Positions 24,549-38,900 of a stretch of DNA of 60,000 bases are shown here, one piece after another. The translations under genes were made by a program, and so were the position numbers. This DNA comes from Bugula neritina (lineage: Eukaryota > Bryozoa > Gymnolaemata > Cheilostomatida > Bugulidae), in assembly GCA_964035545.1 (NCBI GenBank), contig OZ037766.1, positions 7,513,722 to 7,573,721 of the forward strand, read 5' to 3'. Numbering within the stretch: the stretch's first letter is position 1; each line of letters opens with the position of its first letter. The notes under the pieces are model-generated. The model saw only the letters and a program-made list of their open reading frames with translations, did no database searches and was not told the origin of the DNA.

Positions 24549-26917
24549 TGTGAATTATTTAGATCTAATATTCAATCTTGTATTTTCCGCAAAGCCTTCT
24601 AATTCAAGTCCTATAACGATTTTATACAAAATTTGACATAAGTGCGACCTTGGAATCGCTACTTCTTGCTTTCACAATAACCCGAGTTCTTACATTAAGC
24701 TGCCGCTAATCAATTATTTGATGCCGATCGCATCTTCTTGTTTAGGTTTTGCCATGGCTATTATAATTATAGAGTGTCTAACAATTATTCACTGGTACTC
24801 TCAAAGACTATGACTTGAAGACTAAACAGCTACTTTGTATTGCAAATATGACGCATCTGGCTGAATTAGTTTTTAGTTTTTAACTTTTGTGCATGATCAT
24901 TGCTCATATCAATTAAATTTAATATTATTATATATTCAATTTTATACTTATACTTAGTCTTACAGACTTTGACTGCTCTATCACTATCAGTATCACTATG
25001 ACTATCACTACCAGTACAAGTGTGAGTATCAGTCTATAGACTAGTCACTATCAATATTACTACTATTATTACTCATTACATTTACTGTAAGTATAGTGAT
25101 AGAGTGTCAGTATGAGCATAGCATTAAGTTTAATTATAGTGTACAATAATAAGTATAACTATTAATATTATTAATATTATGAAAATCAAAGTGTTCTAAC
25201 TTCTATTTCTAAACATTTACTTTTAGTAAATCATTTAGTATAGCATTATGATTATGATTATGATATTGATTGTTTCGATTTCAATATTTATAATTATATT
25301 TATATTAAATAATACGAAGTAAAAATAAAAGCTATATGAAATGATAAAACTAAATAATCATATTTAAATAAAATTCTCGATAAATCAAAATGTGAATTAG
25401 TTTTAAGTGCATATAACACTAACTGTAAGGCTTGTACTTATATTTATACTATGACTATCACTATGAGTATGAGTCTGATTATTTCAATTTGTATTACGAT
25501 ACCATCAAATAGCATTATGTTTATGCTTTATGCTATACTTATAGTTGGTTTTGCTTTGTGAGGTTGTCTATAAATATAAATTTATAAGTTAGCAAAATTA
25601 AATGAAATTATAAATCTAGACTGTGTGATGATAACAATAATGATTAATATGGTGATATGTTCAATATTGCCAATACTTATTAGTTATTTTATACAATTAA
25701 GTTCTTTGATTTTTTTTATTGTTTCATATAAAGTATGCAGTGAAAAAACTTGACTACATATACTAATAGTATTGTTTTAAACTAATAAGTACCTATGTAG
25801 TAAACTTGTGGGTTATGATAAAATAGATTAAGCAGTCTGCATGCCTTATACTATGTTGATCAATTCTTCTATTGATGCGTTTTGGTCGAGCTATATGCAA
25901 TTTTGATTTTAGTTTAAGAATTAAAATCTGTCTTAAACTTAAAGAAATTTAAAGTATTTATGTTACTGGATAAGTTTTAAAACTTATGCTTTGGGGTAAT
26001 GTCTGCTTTAACACGTAGGCCTACAAGATTTTTTACTATTTATTGTAAACTACCTAAAGGGTAGTTTGTAGCAATTCATAATAAAAGCAGGCATTCTGTC
26101 ATGATTCAACTCATACTTGCACACTTTACTACTTGAGACCATCATAAACTTGAAACACTCTGACCGATCCTGTTCTATTAGGACCCTTCTGAAATGGCCT
26201 TCATTTCTCTCAAGACTCTACTTACACGCAAACGCTAACACACTAACAGTAATTTTTGTTTAATTAGCTATTATAGTTATTCTTTTTATCCATTTCAAAT
26301 TTAGCAAGTGTCATTTACAATGGCATTTATTGAATAATATACTAAATGAATTATATTAGTTATTAATTTATTTAGACCAATTGCACAATTCTGCATGCTA
26401 TAACTAATATTTTTATATTGCATTAATAAAAAAAATTATGTATTATATCCAGTCAACAAAAAAACCTTCAATATTTTAAATGATAAATGGTAACATTTAA
26501 TGGTTACCCACAAACTAAATGTTTTAAAAACTTCTTAGTAAAAATAGTTGCAAATATTTGCAGATGCCCTTACTCAAAAACTGTGATATTTAGTGAATTT
26601 TTACATGTGCAAGTTGCCTGTAGCATTGAATTATATTCAAAATATCTCGCCTTTTTATTGCAATAAAATTTAGCATTAAGCGTGGTTTGAAACTAAGCAA
26701 CTACCCATGATGTAGAAATTACAATCTCTTGCTGTTTTGCTAGCATCTCAAGTTACTGTTGCCTTTTTAGAAGTAATTAGTACTCTATTACCCATGCCTT
26801 GTTAGGTCTGCTCTATTATACTCATTGTGACTAATTTTAAGCTTTGTAAGTTGGTTGTTTTTATATCAAAATGTTTGCCTATTCAACGTATTATTAAACT
26901 GCTGTCGCTGATCAAAA
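24549..26917. other. Intergenic between divergent SNRPG and KNDC1
   Basis: About 2.4 kb of AT-rich sequence between the two start codons, with scattered TAATAT, GACTATCACTATGAG and similar short repeats (24960-25130, 25425-25480). No coding exon or clear promoter motif recognised. Confidence 0.5.
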
Positions 26918-29900
26918 ATGGTTGTCAAATTAAAGCGTAGGTGAGTGCTGTGAAAAATAGTAGTTAGCTATTGAGTTTTTTATTAATATTTCTGGACTTG
27001 TGTATAGTAGTGTGAATATATAATAGCGTTAGCATTTCTTATTTATTTATTTTTACACATTATGTTTTTTGACAATCTGAACTTTAGCAACTCCTGTAAT
27101 ATTTTCATTCAATCTAACAAAAATGTATGAACATTTTAAACTTCTTAACATAAATCTGTGTGTTTTAGGCAAGCTGGAGCCGGCAATAATTCATCTACGG
27201 GTGCTCAAAAGGCTTCTACAGCTGGCAAAACTAAGGATACCAGAATGTCAAAATACAAAGGAAGTCAACCATTACTATCCGCCATCAATGAAAGAGATGA
27301 ATACACGACCATACATGTGAGTGTTTTCTATAGTCACTGCTAGGCAACAGTCATGATGATTTGAAACTTGTATCTTGCAAAGTTATTGAAAATTCGTTAA
27401 AAGTTGGACATGAAATATCTACTTCTTGGCTTATGGCATTTCTAGTTGTTTTGGTGTTAAAAAGTCCCTATTGTTTCTGCCATATCAGTACTATTATAGT
27501 TTGTCTACAGTAGAGAACTTTAAATTTTTGAAATACTTCACTTGCAAAAATGCTAGAATATTTTTGTAGTATACCACTGATTAATATACTTTGTCATTAT
27601 GCCAGTCAGCATTCTTTAATAGCTTTGTGTTGTAGCAAAACAGTCAAAAATGTCACCTAAAAGCACTTTCATCTCTATATTTACATTTGAAACTAATATT
27701 TTGTGCATTTCTTGAGACTATTTATAAACTTTTAATAAGCATATGGAAACAAAATATATGTTTTGTATTGTCACTGGCCAGTTGTTGACTATAGAGCTGT
27801 TAGATGTGAGAGACATGGCACTATTCCCCTGTAGTTTATGTATGCCTCTTAACAGTTTTGAATGTTATTACAGCAAAACTAGAATAAACTATATTTCAAT
27901 AGAATTGATCACCCTTGAATGGAAAGAATTCATATCTAACTGCATCAAAGAATGCTGTAGTTTGCTACGTATTTTATGCTTAAAACAATGAACAATCAAT
28001 TACAATCAATTTCTAACTGGCATTTAACTAAATGCTTTCCGTGATTAAGTGCAAGTCACATTTATTTTTAACTTGTTGTTTTGCTGCAGGATGTACTAAA
28101 TAGCAGAAGTAGTTATCTGAAGCAAGAGGAGTTGTGGGCCATCTGCAGGGAATGCTGCCTCACGATTAAGCGAATTGGGGATTCAGCAGACAGTGTTCAG
28201 AGTCTCAGTATCATGTTGGAGACTTTAGCTTTTGATGCAGTTGGACATGTGCACTTTACAGACCATGACTCTGGTGAGTGGATATTTTATAGCACAATGT
28301 AACATGTATTAGTAGCAGAAATATTAGCATCAGATATAAAGGAGTCATAAGTTACATGTATTTAGACCATTTGAATGTAATGTAGATGCTATAAGTTTAC
28401 TGACTAAAGGAGCTTTAATATTTTCTATCGCTTATTCATAGTTTGTTTTGAAACTAGACTAAAGTATAATGAATATTAAATATTAAATTTTGAATTATTT
28501 TGCAGCTATTTTGTTATACTATGTTTGCATTGCATGTGTTGTGTATAAAACTTTTGCCCCCACTGGGATTTGAACTGGAGACCCCCCTTCGGCTTACAAA
28601 CAGGTGTGCTACCATTACACCACAGGGGCTACTGGGTAAACACAACACTACATTGTGACATTTTGTAAATTGTAGAAGTTGCTTCTCACTACATTCCTCC
28701 TGAATATGAAAAAATTGGCAATTCATGTAAAGGCCATGTTTACTCTCTTGGTATGCTGATATATGAAGCCTCTGCTTACAACTGTGACTCTTCTAAAATA
28801 CCGGAACATTCTATTAGACTGCGTAAACTCCTTTACAGGTACTTCCATTGTGTCGCTTTCCGTTTGTAAACATTTTAGAGGAAAACAGTGCTGTTGGTGC
28901 TCTTTTTTTACCCATTTGCCTTTTAAAATTTGTTTTAGACCCAACTTACTTTAGCATTAACCAGCATGCAAAATATATTTTTATCACTTTTCGTAAGCTT
29001 CAAGATATAATTAGTTGTTGATATGCTTAGACAAAAGAAAGCCCCTCCTTAAACTTCTGTAAGGTATTGGTATAAATGTTTTATGCTGTCCCAATTTCTG
29101 TTAATACCTTTCATAATAATGTAGGTCAAATGCTCTAGTTGTGCATTGCATTGCATCAGACAATTTTTAGCATGTACTAGAATTTTTATTAACAATATAA
29201 CTTCCTACATGCATGTAGCTTGTATCTTCACTCTGATGTATTGCAGTATGGTAAACAATGACTATGGTGAAAGAGTGAGTTTAGACTCAGTTATATCAGA
29301 GTGTGATCAGTATTTCCTGTCAGCTGGTGTTGGCTCCTCCCATGACATATGCAAGCACTTGATCTCATCTGTCATTGAAAATGTCGAGACAAACTCTACT
29401 AATGGTGACACTTCTTATCAAGGTACACCTCTGCTATTTTTAACTAACACTTCTTGTAGATGGTAAACACATAGTAAATTATCGCTAGCTATTCCTAAAT
29501 ATTACTTGCATTGGAGAGCTTTCTTTCTGTTATAGTACAAAGCCAAACTTGTAATTTGCAGTACCCTACAAAGTTGAAAGTCATCAACAAAAAAGCTATA
29601 TAAGTATTGCTAACTTTTGTATGTTTTATAAGTTTCATGTACATGTTTTTTGAAAGAAACTATAAAAAGTTTATTAAAGAGTTCTAACCAAGCTCAAGTT
29701 GACATTTCTATATAACTTAAAGTCTAATTCTTTTACAATTTGTTGGTCGGATTTTAGTATTTGCTCTTTTTAAATATAAAATATCATTTTCAAGCTTCCT
29801 GTTAAATTATTGTTTAAATGTTTGCTGACTCAGGAATTGAGATGAATGTGGATGGTGATTCCCCAGTGAATGACAGTAAGCATTCTACTCCACCTCCTAG

Positions 29901-32900
29901 CAACCCCTCATTGAGATCCATGAGTGTGGAGGACCTTGTGGAGAAGTATACTCCAAGTAGACTGAAGGTCAGCTACTTGTCTATTATGTTATATTATAAA
30001 CTAGTCAATCCGATACATTGTATGCTTGCCAAACTTATTACAGGGATTTCAATTGCAACCCCCCCCCCCCACACTGCTGAGAATTGTGTCTCACAAGGTA
30101 TCACTATAGATGAAATAATTTTTATCACAAATTTATAGCCTAATTTTTTACTTGCATATATATATACATTATATACATGCAAAAGGGTACTATATAATAT
30201 TTTATAATTTAGTCATGGTAATTTATACCAAAAAAATATTCATCATAATTTTTTATATTTGGTTGTTACCTGGAATTGTATACTCCTGTTACACAAAATT
30301 CGCAATGACAGTTTCCTGCAAAATAGAACCTTTGTTTTTACAGTTGTAACTTTTAATAAGTTTTTCTAGTGGCTCCTTATGGTTACAGCTTTTATCTGTG
30401 TCAATTAGGGTAAAAATTGTAATTATTTTTTGCATTAATAGTTGTTTAAAAGGATGTAGATATACCACTTGCATGGTGCATAGATTCTTTTTCAAAACAG
30501 ATTCGCAATGTAATAGCATTATAACCTAGGAAATAGCAATGATAATTTTATAGTCTGGTATTGAAATGAAATGTTTATATGCACATTTTATTTAGACTGT
30601 AGTTGAACAATATTCTGAACACAAATCTAACAATAACAACGGCAGCAATCTGGGATATTCATTTACAGCTGCCTCATGGTGCTTAGGCAGCGACAATAGA
30701 GTGGTAAAACATGCTACATTCATTGGCTAATTTACATTTTCATTGACAGCTATTTTGTTGTATTAATGTGTATTGTTTATAGATGGTGATAAGGCTTTTA
30801 ATAACTTTGGCATAAATAACAGTAACATTAGCTTTGGTTTAAAACTGGTCTCGTAATTTAAGACCACTTTTTGTGTTGGTTGGAATATGTAAATTTGATG
30901 TTTTGCTTTTCAAGTGATTGTACCTTATATTTATAGTTATTCCTGTTCTAACTAGCTTTGCTAAAACGTTGTGCTTTAATAAGTATTGAGTTGCGTTTAT
31001 ACCTTTACTATTTATTTATATCTGGACTAACAGAGTAACAAATTTGACAGCGAGTCAAGCTAAGTAAATATTTGCATTTTTCTGCTTTCTGTACATCTAG
31101 CGAGTTGCATATTTACATTCGTAGTAGTTTTCCTGTAATTTTAACGTTTTTCAGTAGAACTATAATAAAGGGGTACCCAAACAAGTGTTATTAACTGAAA
31201 CTCGGTACTTTTTTCAGTAGAGGTATAAACGCAGCTTTACTATGAGAGTTAATGTTTGTGGCAAAATGCAGCATTATCACTTCTATACAAATTGTAAAAG
31301 GCAATCCTGACTCCTAATTTTTCTGCATCCTAAAAAGCATTATTGATTCTGGAATATAGTTTATACTTACTTATTGCATTCGTTAGACATTTATGTTATA
31401 AAATCTATTTTTATAATACACTAACCTTTATGTGTGGTGAATCTTCAGCTTTTTTGGGGTTTCAAAAAATGCTACTCATCGAGGATTTTTTTACAAATTT
31501 TGTGGCTGATAAATTCATATATATTCTGTTCGTACATTTGATATCTAATACTATCTATTCTGGCATTTTAAAATTTCTCTTTGATTGTTTACATATGCAG
31601 CATTGATGTTATAACTAGAGGTGGTTGCTTGGTATGCGCAGTAGAAATGATGTGTTTTTATGATAACTAATTACTTGTAGGAAGAAAGCCAATCAGCAGG
31701 TGGTAGCAGCAGCTCTGTATTGTCTCCTCCATCAGATTTTGACGCCAAGTCTGATAAACCCACCATGAAATCTGTAGATAAGGAAATCAGAAAGTCTAAC
31801 AGTGCATTCTTGTCTCAACAACATCGAAAGAGGTTTGTCAAATTTTCTAGCTGAGCTTTAAAACCTCACACTTATTGCGAAGTAGTATTTTATTCAAACC
31901 ATAGTATGATACCAATCTATACAGTGCTCCAGCTGCATCTCAAGGAGCTAGTTCTTTTGAAATTCCATAGGTCACAAAAAGGGTTTGGGTCCCTGTTTTG
32001 TTGCTTGTATATGTGTGTTTAAGGACAAAATCTGGTATTCCATTCTGTCACAAATTGAGGTTTTGGGACCCTCAGCTTAGTGAGATACAGAGGGAGCACC
32101 GTATTCTATTGAAATAATTAAACCATCATACTTATGTCATTCTGTAAGACCTTCAGAGGTAAACAGTTTGACTTAATGTAGAAGTAGAAAGTTCAGGACT
32201 AGTACTGCAGGTATGGAGATTGGTAAATGTGTCTGTAAATATATCTGCTGTGGTTGTAGTGATACTGAAAATGAGATGGAAGATGGGTAAGAAAGAGCCA
32301 CTTGCGTCTGCATACAGGCAGTTCTTTTTATGTCCGTGTTTTGTGTTGAGGTGTCAGTTTTAACAGAGTTCTGCTTTCTAATCATAATCTAATATATGGG
32401 TGTGTAAAGCACAACTAACATTACAAGGGTGTGGGGTATCAATACATTGTCACATGCAGTAGTGGGTTTTAGAGTGGGATATTATCTTATCCCCCCCTAA
32501 CCAGAACCAACTTGTTATTTACACTTAGTCTTTACGCTGTGATATAACTACAGAACTCACCCTACTGAGCATTGCTTTATTGAGATTCCAGTGTGTTGCA
32601 TTATGAAGTTCTTGGAAACTCCTTTAGTACAATAAAGAATGTGACAATATAGCAATATGATAGATTAGTGATTAGCTGGAGTAATTTTTCAAATTTCTTC
32701 CTAATTTGCACGCTCTGGTCATATAGTGTATTATTAGCTAGCCACTCTGCTTAGCAAAGTTTTAAAGTGATTTGAAGAATATTTAGATCTTAGGATACAA
32801 TGACCAGATTAGTATGGCGTCACCTGATATTAGTAATACTATTTTTAAATAGGCTTGAACATGTGCTCTTTTCTTGCATAATATCAAGTGCTTTGTTGCT

Positions 32901-35900
32901 TTCAAAATCTTGAGAATATAACTATCATATTTTTATAATTATTAATCCACACATTATTTGAAAGTTCTCCCAACTTTTCACATCCTAATAAAGGTTTTGT
33001 TTCTTTTGGAGCAGAGAGGTTGGTGAAGGGGCGACACTCAGAGCAGGTCAAGTTCCCTTGAAGTTACCTGAAGCCTACCACTCTTCTGCTACCCATTTTT
33101 CTCCCATAGTAATAGCCAGCCATGACACCAACACACCAGCACAACCCTCAAACCCACCGTCCACAGCCTCTAAAGCAGATAGAACTATAAAAGAATTAAA
33201 GAAACAATTGCTAAAATCTCACAACGTTCAAGACTCGTCACCTAAAATCTCTCCTCGCCAGTCGTTGTCACTCAGTGAGAATAACTCCAAACAATCAAAA
33301 CTAGAGACACAAGCCATTCCTCCAAGACTAGTATCGGATGTTAAATCTCGCAAACCATCAGCCGCACCTGTCACCCAGGCTGTCCGACCGCTACTTCGGC
33401 AGTCGGTTACTAAAGCTAGTGAAGATACTTCAGTAGCTTCGGCACTATCATCTGCTCATAATCTATACAACTCAGGGATTTCTGTTGATGCCCCAATGTC
33501 TATCTTACCTTCAGCTGTGAGTTCTCAGTCTACCTCAGGTCTAGACCCTCCACTTCGGTCTGTGGATCTAACGCAAGCATCGCCTACTGCTGCTTCTATT
33601 TCACACGCCCACACTGTAGTTGTGAATAACTCAGCCATGACATCTTCACCTTTGATTTCCTCATACTCTACTGTACCTGTGATGATTCCGAGAGATGCAG
33701 CGGCAGCAGGTGCTGTCGGCTGGCTTCCTGTTATGACGAATATGCCGTATTGGACTCCACTCCCTCCTCAACAGGCAGCAGCTGCCGTCAGCTCTGTGCC
33801 AACTATAAGCACACCTCCGAATATTCAACGAGATGCTGCTGTTGTTCCAGTTAGTGCTACGAACAGAGCTGCTGTATCACACACTGCAGACGTACCTAAT
33901 ACTCATGATGCGAGTTTCAGCTCTACAACCCTCCACTCAGCTAATACCACCCAACCTCAGGAGCTCACTGATCATGCGCCCACCAGTAGTGTTGAATCTA
34001 ATAGCCTGAGCACCTCGTGTAACACAGTGACCGGCGCAGGTAGTGCTGGAGCACCTGTGCCACAGACTAGCCTCACCTCTTCTACAAAAGCAACTATCAT
34101 TGAGCAGACAATTACAAGGCAGCCCAAGAGTCCGGAAAGTAAAACTGAAGAGGCTAATAATAAGCGAAAAGAGAAAAAGCAACATACAAGTAGCAAGGGT
34201 AATTAATTACACCATTTTTTATTTATCACTTTCTGTTGTTTCACTCATGTGTATTGTAACTAACTCTATACATAATAATAGTAACCTGCTGTCAAATTAT
34301 TTAGTTTGTTAGAATGCATGCCAGTTTTTATTTTGATTGCAATTTGTATGACAATTAGCACATTATAACCATATAATGGGTCTATGCTACTGCATTATTA
34401 ATATCATGTGCAGTATTTGTTCAGGAATCTGTCTTGTTATTTACTACAAACTGTGTATTAAGGTTATTCAAAACATCAACAATAATGCTGTGGTTACACT
34501 CTTTCATCCATGTTGGCAAGTCTTATACATGTGCTGTGTAAATGGGTTAGTCTTAGGATAGGTTTATTTTATATCTGATTATGACTACAGGCTCTAAATC
34601 TAAAGATCCTTCAAGAAAGAAAGACCCTCAGCAGCTGCTCATGTTGACGAAGATAAGACAACTTCTAAAAAATGAGTTTGCTTTTGATGGTTACATGAAC
34701 CATGGACAAGAGGATCTGGATATGGGTAAGTGTGTAACTGTAGAAGTGTGTATTTTCAAATGCATAACAAGACCGATCGAGAAGCTTTGCAATAGGCAAT
34801 GCGACTATTTCCTTTTCTTTGCAATCAAAAATAATTATTTTTTATGTTTAACTCTTCATTTGTAACAAGTAAATGAACACAAGTTTTGTAACTTCACAAT
34901 GCTTTTGTTAGCAGTTTTGTTGCTTAGTGTAAAAGAGTGTTACTTGTTTGACAATGCTATCTCAATGGCATATAGTACAAATGTTAACATCTTATCTTAT
35001 GTCAACATTTGATAATGGCCATTTCAATGCAATCCTCTTGTATCAACAAGATAGGTGTTAAAATGATAAGCAATAACAATAGATGAAAAAATTGGTATCT
35101 TGGCCCAATTTTTATAAGTGGAAATACTCATTATAAGACTAAACAAATGGTGAGATTCCATACCAGAAGTTATTATTAAAATTGTGTTTTGAAGTGAGTA
35201 TTGGCCAATTTGGACCAACACCTGTTATTTTGACCAGTAAATCATTAGGCTTCTTGCAATAAATACAACACTTTTTTAATAAACTTATTCTTAGCTATAT
35301 AGAAAGACAATATAATAGAAAAATAGAAATGTAGAAATAATATAAATTTGCCTAAAAATTATGATAAAAATGTTTTGAACTTTAAAAAATTATAATTTAT
35401 ATTATAAAAAAAATTTCCAAATAGATCCATTTTAAAAAGTTAATCAATACTATACAACTAGTACAACAGTGAATTTCAAATCTTGGGTTTATGACCTTTA
35501 AGTTTTCAATGTTTTAAAAATAATTTGATAATCGCATATAAAATCATTAAATCAATACTGTTAGGCTACCTCTTCTTCGTCAAATTCAATATTTCTAGTT
35601 TCTTGTGAACCCACTGGGTACAACTCATCATAAAGTGTCTTAGAGCTTACTCGCTCCTTCGCATCTGGTCTCAGGCATCTCACTACTACCGAAATATAAT
35701 AACTTAGTCCTTCAATCTCTGAGTTTCTATCAATATAAGAATGCAACTCAGGAATTGATGTTCTTTTCGCTTCTTCGTTTAACTTTGAAAGTTCTGTTAT
35801 TGTTACTGCTTTTGGACAAATCAACTCGTAAACCAGTAAGCCAAATGACCACATATCAAACTTTTCTGTCAGAATGTCTTCAGGTGCATGATTGTATGGA

Positions 35901-38900
35901 CTTGTTCCATCTCTATTGGACAATTCTGGATCTAGGTGAGAGCCGTGAAGTCTGCACAAACCAAAGTCAGTTAGAACTGCTTCAATACTGCCATCAATAT
36001 CATATCTAATTAGTATATTAGCTGGTTTCAAGTCATAGTGGATGTACTTGTAGGTGTCATGGTGTATGTATTGTAGTGCATCAACAATCTGTGCAATAAT
36101 CTCTTTTGCATCATTTGTATTTCTATATTCAGTTGAGTCTAACCATTTTCTCAAACTCATATCATAGTACTCCATTACTAGATATATACTCATTCCTAAA
36201 AAAGATAATGTGGTTACATCTATACTAGAACCAGCATAATGGTATCTGCATATTTAATGTATACAAGTTTATCTCATTTATGTGGAGGAAAAATATAGTT
36301 AACATTAAGCTCAGGTTTTATGTTTAGTTTACAGCACAAATACTTTAAGTAATGAGTGGGTTACTCCCTCTGGCAACAGCAATTTCAGATTTTGAAATAA
36401 AGCAAAATATTTCAGGACAAGCTTCAAAACCAATCACCCAACTAAAAAATAGAAACCTAATACAACTGCTGGTAATACTGCAAAAGCTGACTGTTAATGA
36501 TCAAATTTTAAACCCAATATGAATGAAATTAACTCACTTATATTGCCCTACTTGTAGGCTAAGCAAAAACCCTTATAAATGTGAATAGATTTTTGAATTG
36601 TGTGGACTATTTCCCTGCAGTTATCATGGGCTTCATAATCATGACCTTATAAACTAACCTCGAATGTTTGCCCAAGCTTTTTCAATTTCTGCAGTCCTTG
36701 GAGGTAATAACCCTTCATTTCGAATGCATGTGAGGCAATTTTGTAAAAAATCTATGACCGTTTTCTTGCTACTCTCATAGTCATCAGTTGGCTTTTTATT
36801 TGGTTGAATCCATTTTTTCAACACTGGTAGAATTGTTTGATTTTGAAAGATATCAGATTGGAGAATAGCTTCTTGACAGCATAGAATAAGATGGTTGAAA
36901 CCCTGAGTATCTGAAGTGTTGGTAGAAAATTTACTTCCACCATCACTGGTTACTTCTTCACTTAAATCAATATGTTTAACTGCCAGTTTTTCATTTTTCT
37001 CTGGGTTAGTTTTTTGTCTTACCCTGTAAACTTTACCAAACCCTCCTTCATCTATAAAATCTAGCTTCTCAAAGTTATCTGAAAAGTAGTTGGTTTCTTC
37101 AGCTTTATTGAGTAATGTTATTATTTCTTCTGCCACTTTTTCAGGAAGGCTAATTTCCATCTGTATAAATACAAATGCACTGCGCTTGTAGAGCCTACTG
37201 GAATAAGAATTTTTGATATAAATTAATGATTTCTAATCTGAAATGAAGTTAAATCAGATAAACCATTTAAATTCTACACTAATATTTATAATGATAACTT
37301 ATTCAACGCATACTGATACTGTTACACTTACAATATGAATATTGGTCATAGTAATAATGTGAACTTTAGTCTAGTATTACTTTTAGTAAGCTGGCCACAT
37401 TCAAATTATACTATTACTAAACATGATTATGTACTAAAATCAGGTTGTTCAGTCAAAAGCATTACTAATAGTAATAGTAATAATATAGCATTAACTAATA
37501 CTATTTTTACAAGTACATATTTATGTGATATTCATAATCATAATAGTAATGACTTTAAAATTGTTAATATATCAATCATTCAATGGTAATATCAATTTGA
37601 ATAGTAATATCAATATGAATATGATATTCATATTGTCATTGGTATTGGCAATTTTAAAGTCATTATGATTATCCTTTCGATAAACTCAGCCTCATAATCA
37701 TAATGATAATCACTTGATTATCATTATGATATGATTAATCTAATTCTATACCACATTATTATTATAATTATTTAGGAGCAGTAGTGGAGGAATTGAGATT
37801 GTAAATTATTTACCCGTAGTCTTTCAGTTTCACTTTCTGTAGCACTCTTAGACTTGGAGCCAGCCATGTCGGTTTGATTACGTTCCTCCCCACAACTAGT
37901 GGATAATACTAATAAATCATAGTTGTCGTTGATGCTTGTACAGTCACTAGGTGACTGCTTAAAACAAAGAGTCGAAATAATAAAAGTACGTTAGTCCTGG
38001 TGCCATCGTATAAACCTATTAATGGTTCAAGGCGTAATATATTATACTCTGTAAACATGCTAGTGTTGATAAGTTAACCGAGATCTCCCCTCACCCCCAC
38101 CCCCCCCCCCCCCCCCCCCCCCCGCCGCACAGTTATCAAGTTTCTCAAATACAACTAAGTTGAGGAATGGTTTTATAAGCAGCTCCGAGTTGGGAGTGAC
38201 TGAGTGCAATAGTTTGGGGGGGGGGGGTGTTGGAGTTGGGGGTATAATTGGAATGTAGAACTCCAAACTCGAGAACAGCAAACTACTGTACTCAGTCGGC
38301 CCCCAACTCGGAGTTGCTTATAGAACGATTCTTCATTTTCTGTATTCAGTTTTGTATGTAATATAATATTATAGTTTATCAGCTTCACTGGAATGATATA
38401 ACCCAAGTTATAGTGTAATGACTATTAATTGAAGTGATTATGATTAATCAGTGTTGAAACAATAATTATAATCATAATCATCAACTATGGGCCCTAATTA
38501 CATCATTTACGCTTTACAGCGTTAGAATTTAGTGAATACATATGAACATATCACACTGGGTGATGAGTGTTCACAAAATAAGATATTAGCATAATAAAGT
38601 ATACTATGGTACAAATAATACAATGCAATACAATATGATGCAATAAGATAAAAGGTAGTCTGTTATAATACAGTGATTGGTTCAAGTCATGTTGGCTTGA
38701 ATAATTCCTGACCTAAAGTACTTGAAATTTCTTGACTTCCAATATCTTTGAGTTGACGAACTCAGCCAATTGTCTTAAACTGAAAGTTGAGATTCTCATG
38801 AAGTTTATGCAACATTGGTCTAGTGGTTAAAGCACTGGCTTAGTGAACACAAGGTCAGTGGTTCGAATTCCTATAAAGGCCATTTGTGATGTTAGGAAGA

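Noticed and set aside
28556-28629. Functional tRNA-Thr(TGT)
   Set aside because: Anticodon and T stems do not pair; kept only as a degenerate tRNA-like sequence.
38060-38406. Gly-rich and Pro-rich frames upstream of the kinase
   Set aside because: They read through the poly(C) tract and the MITE; no splice support or family resemblance.
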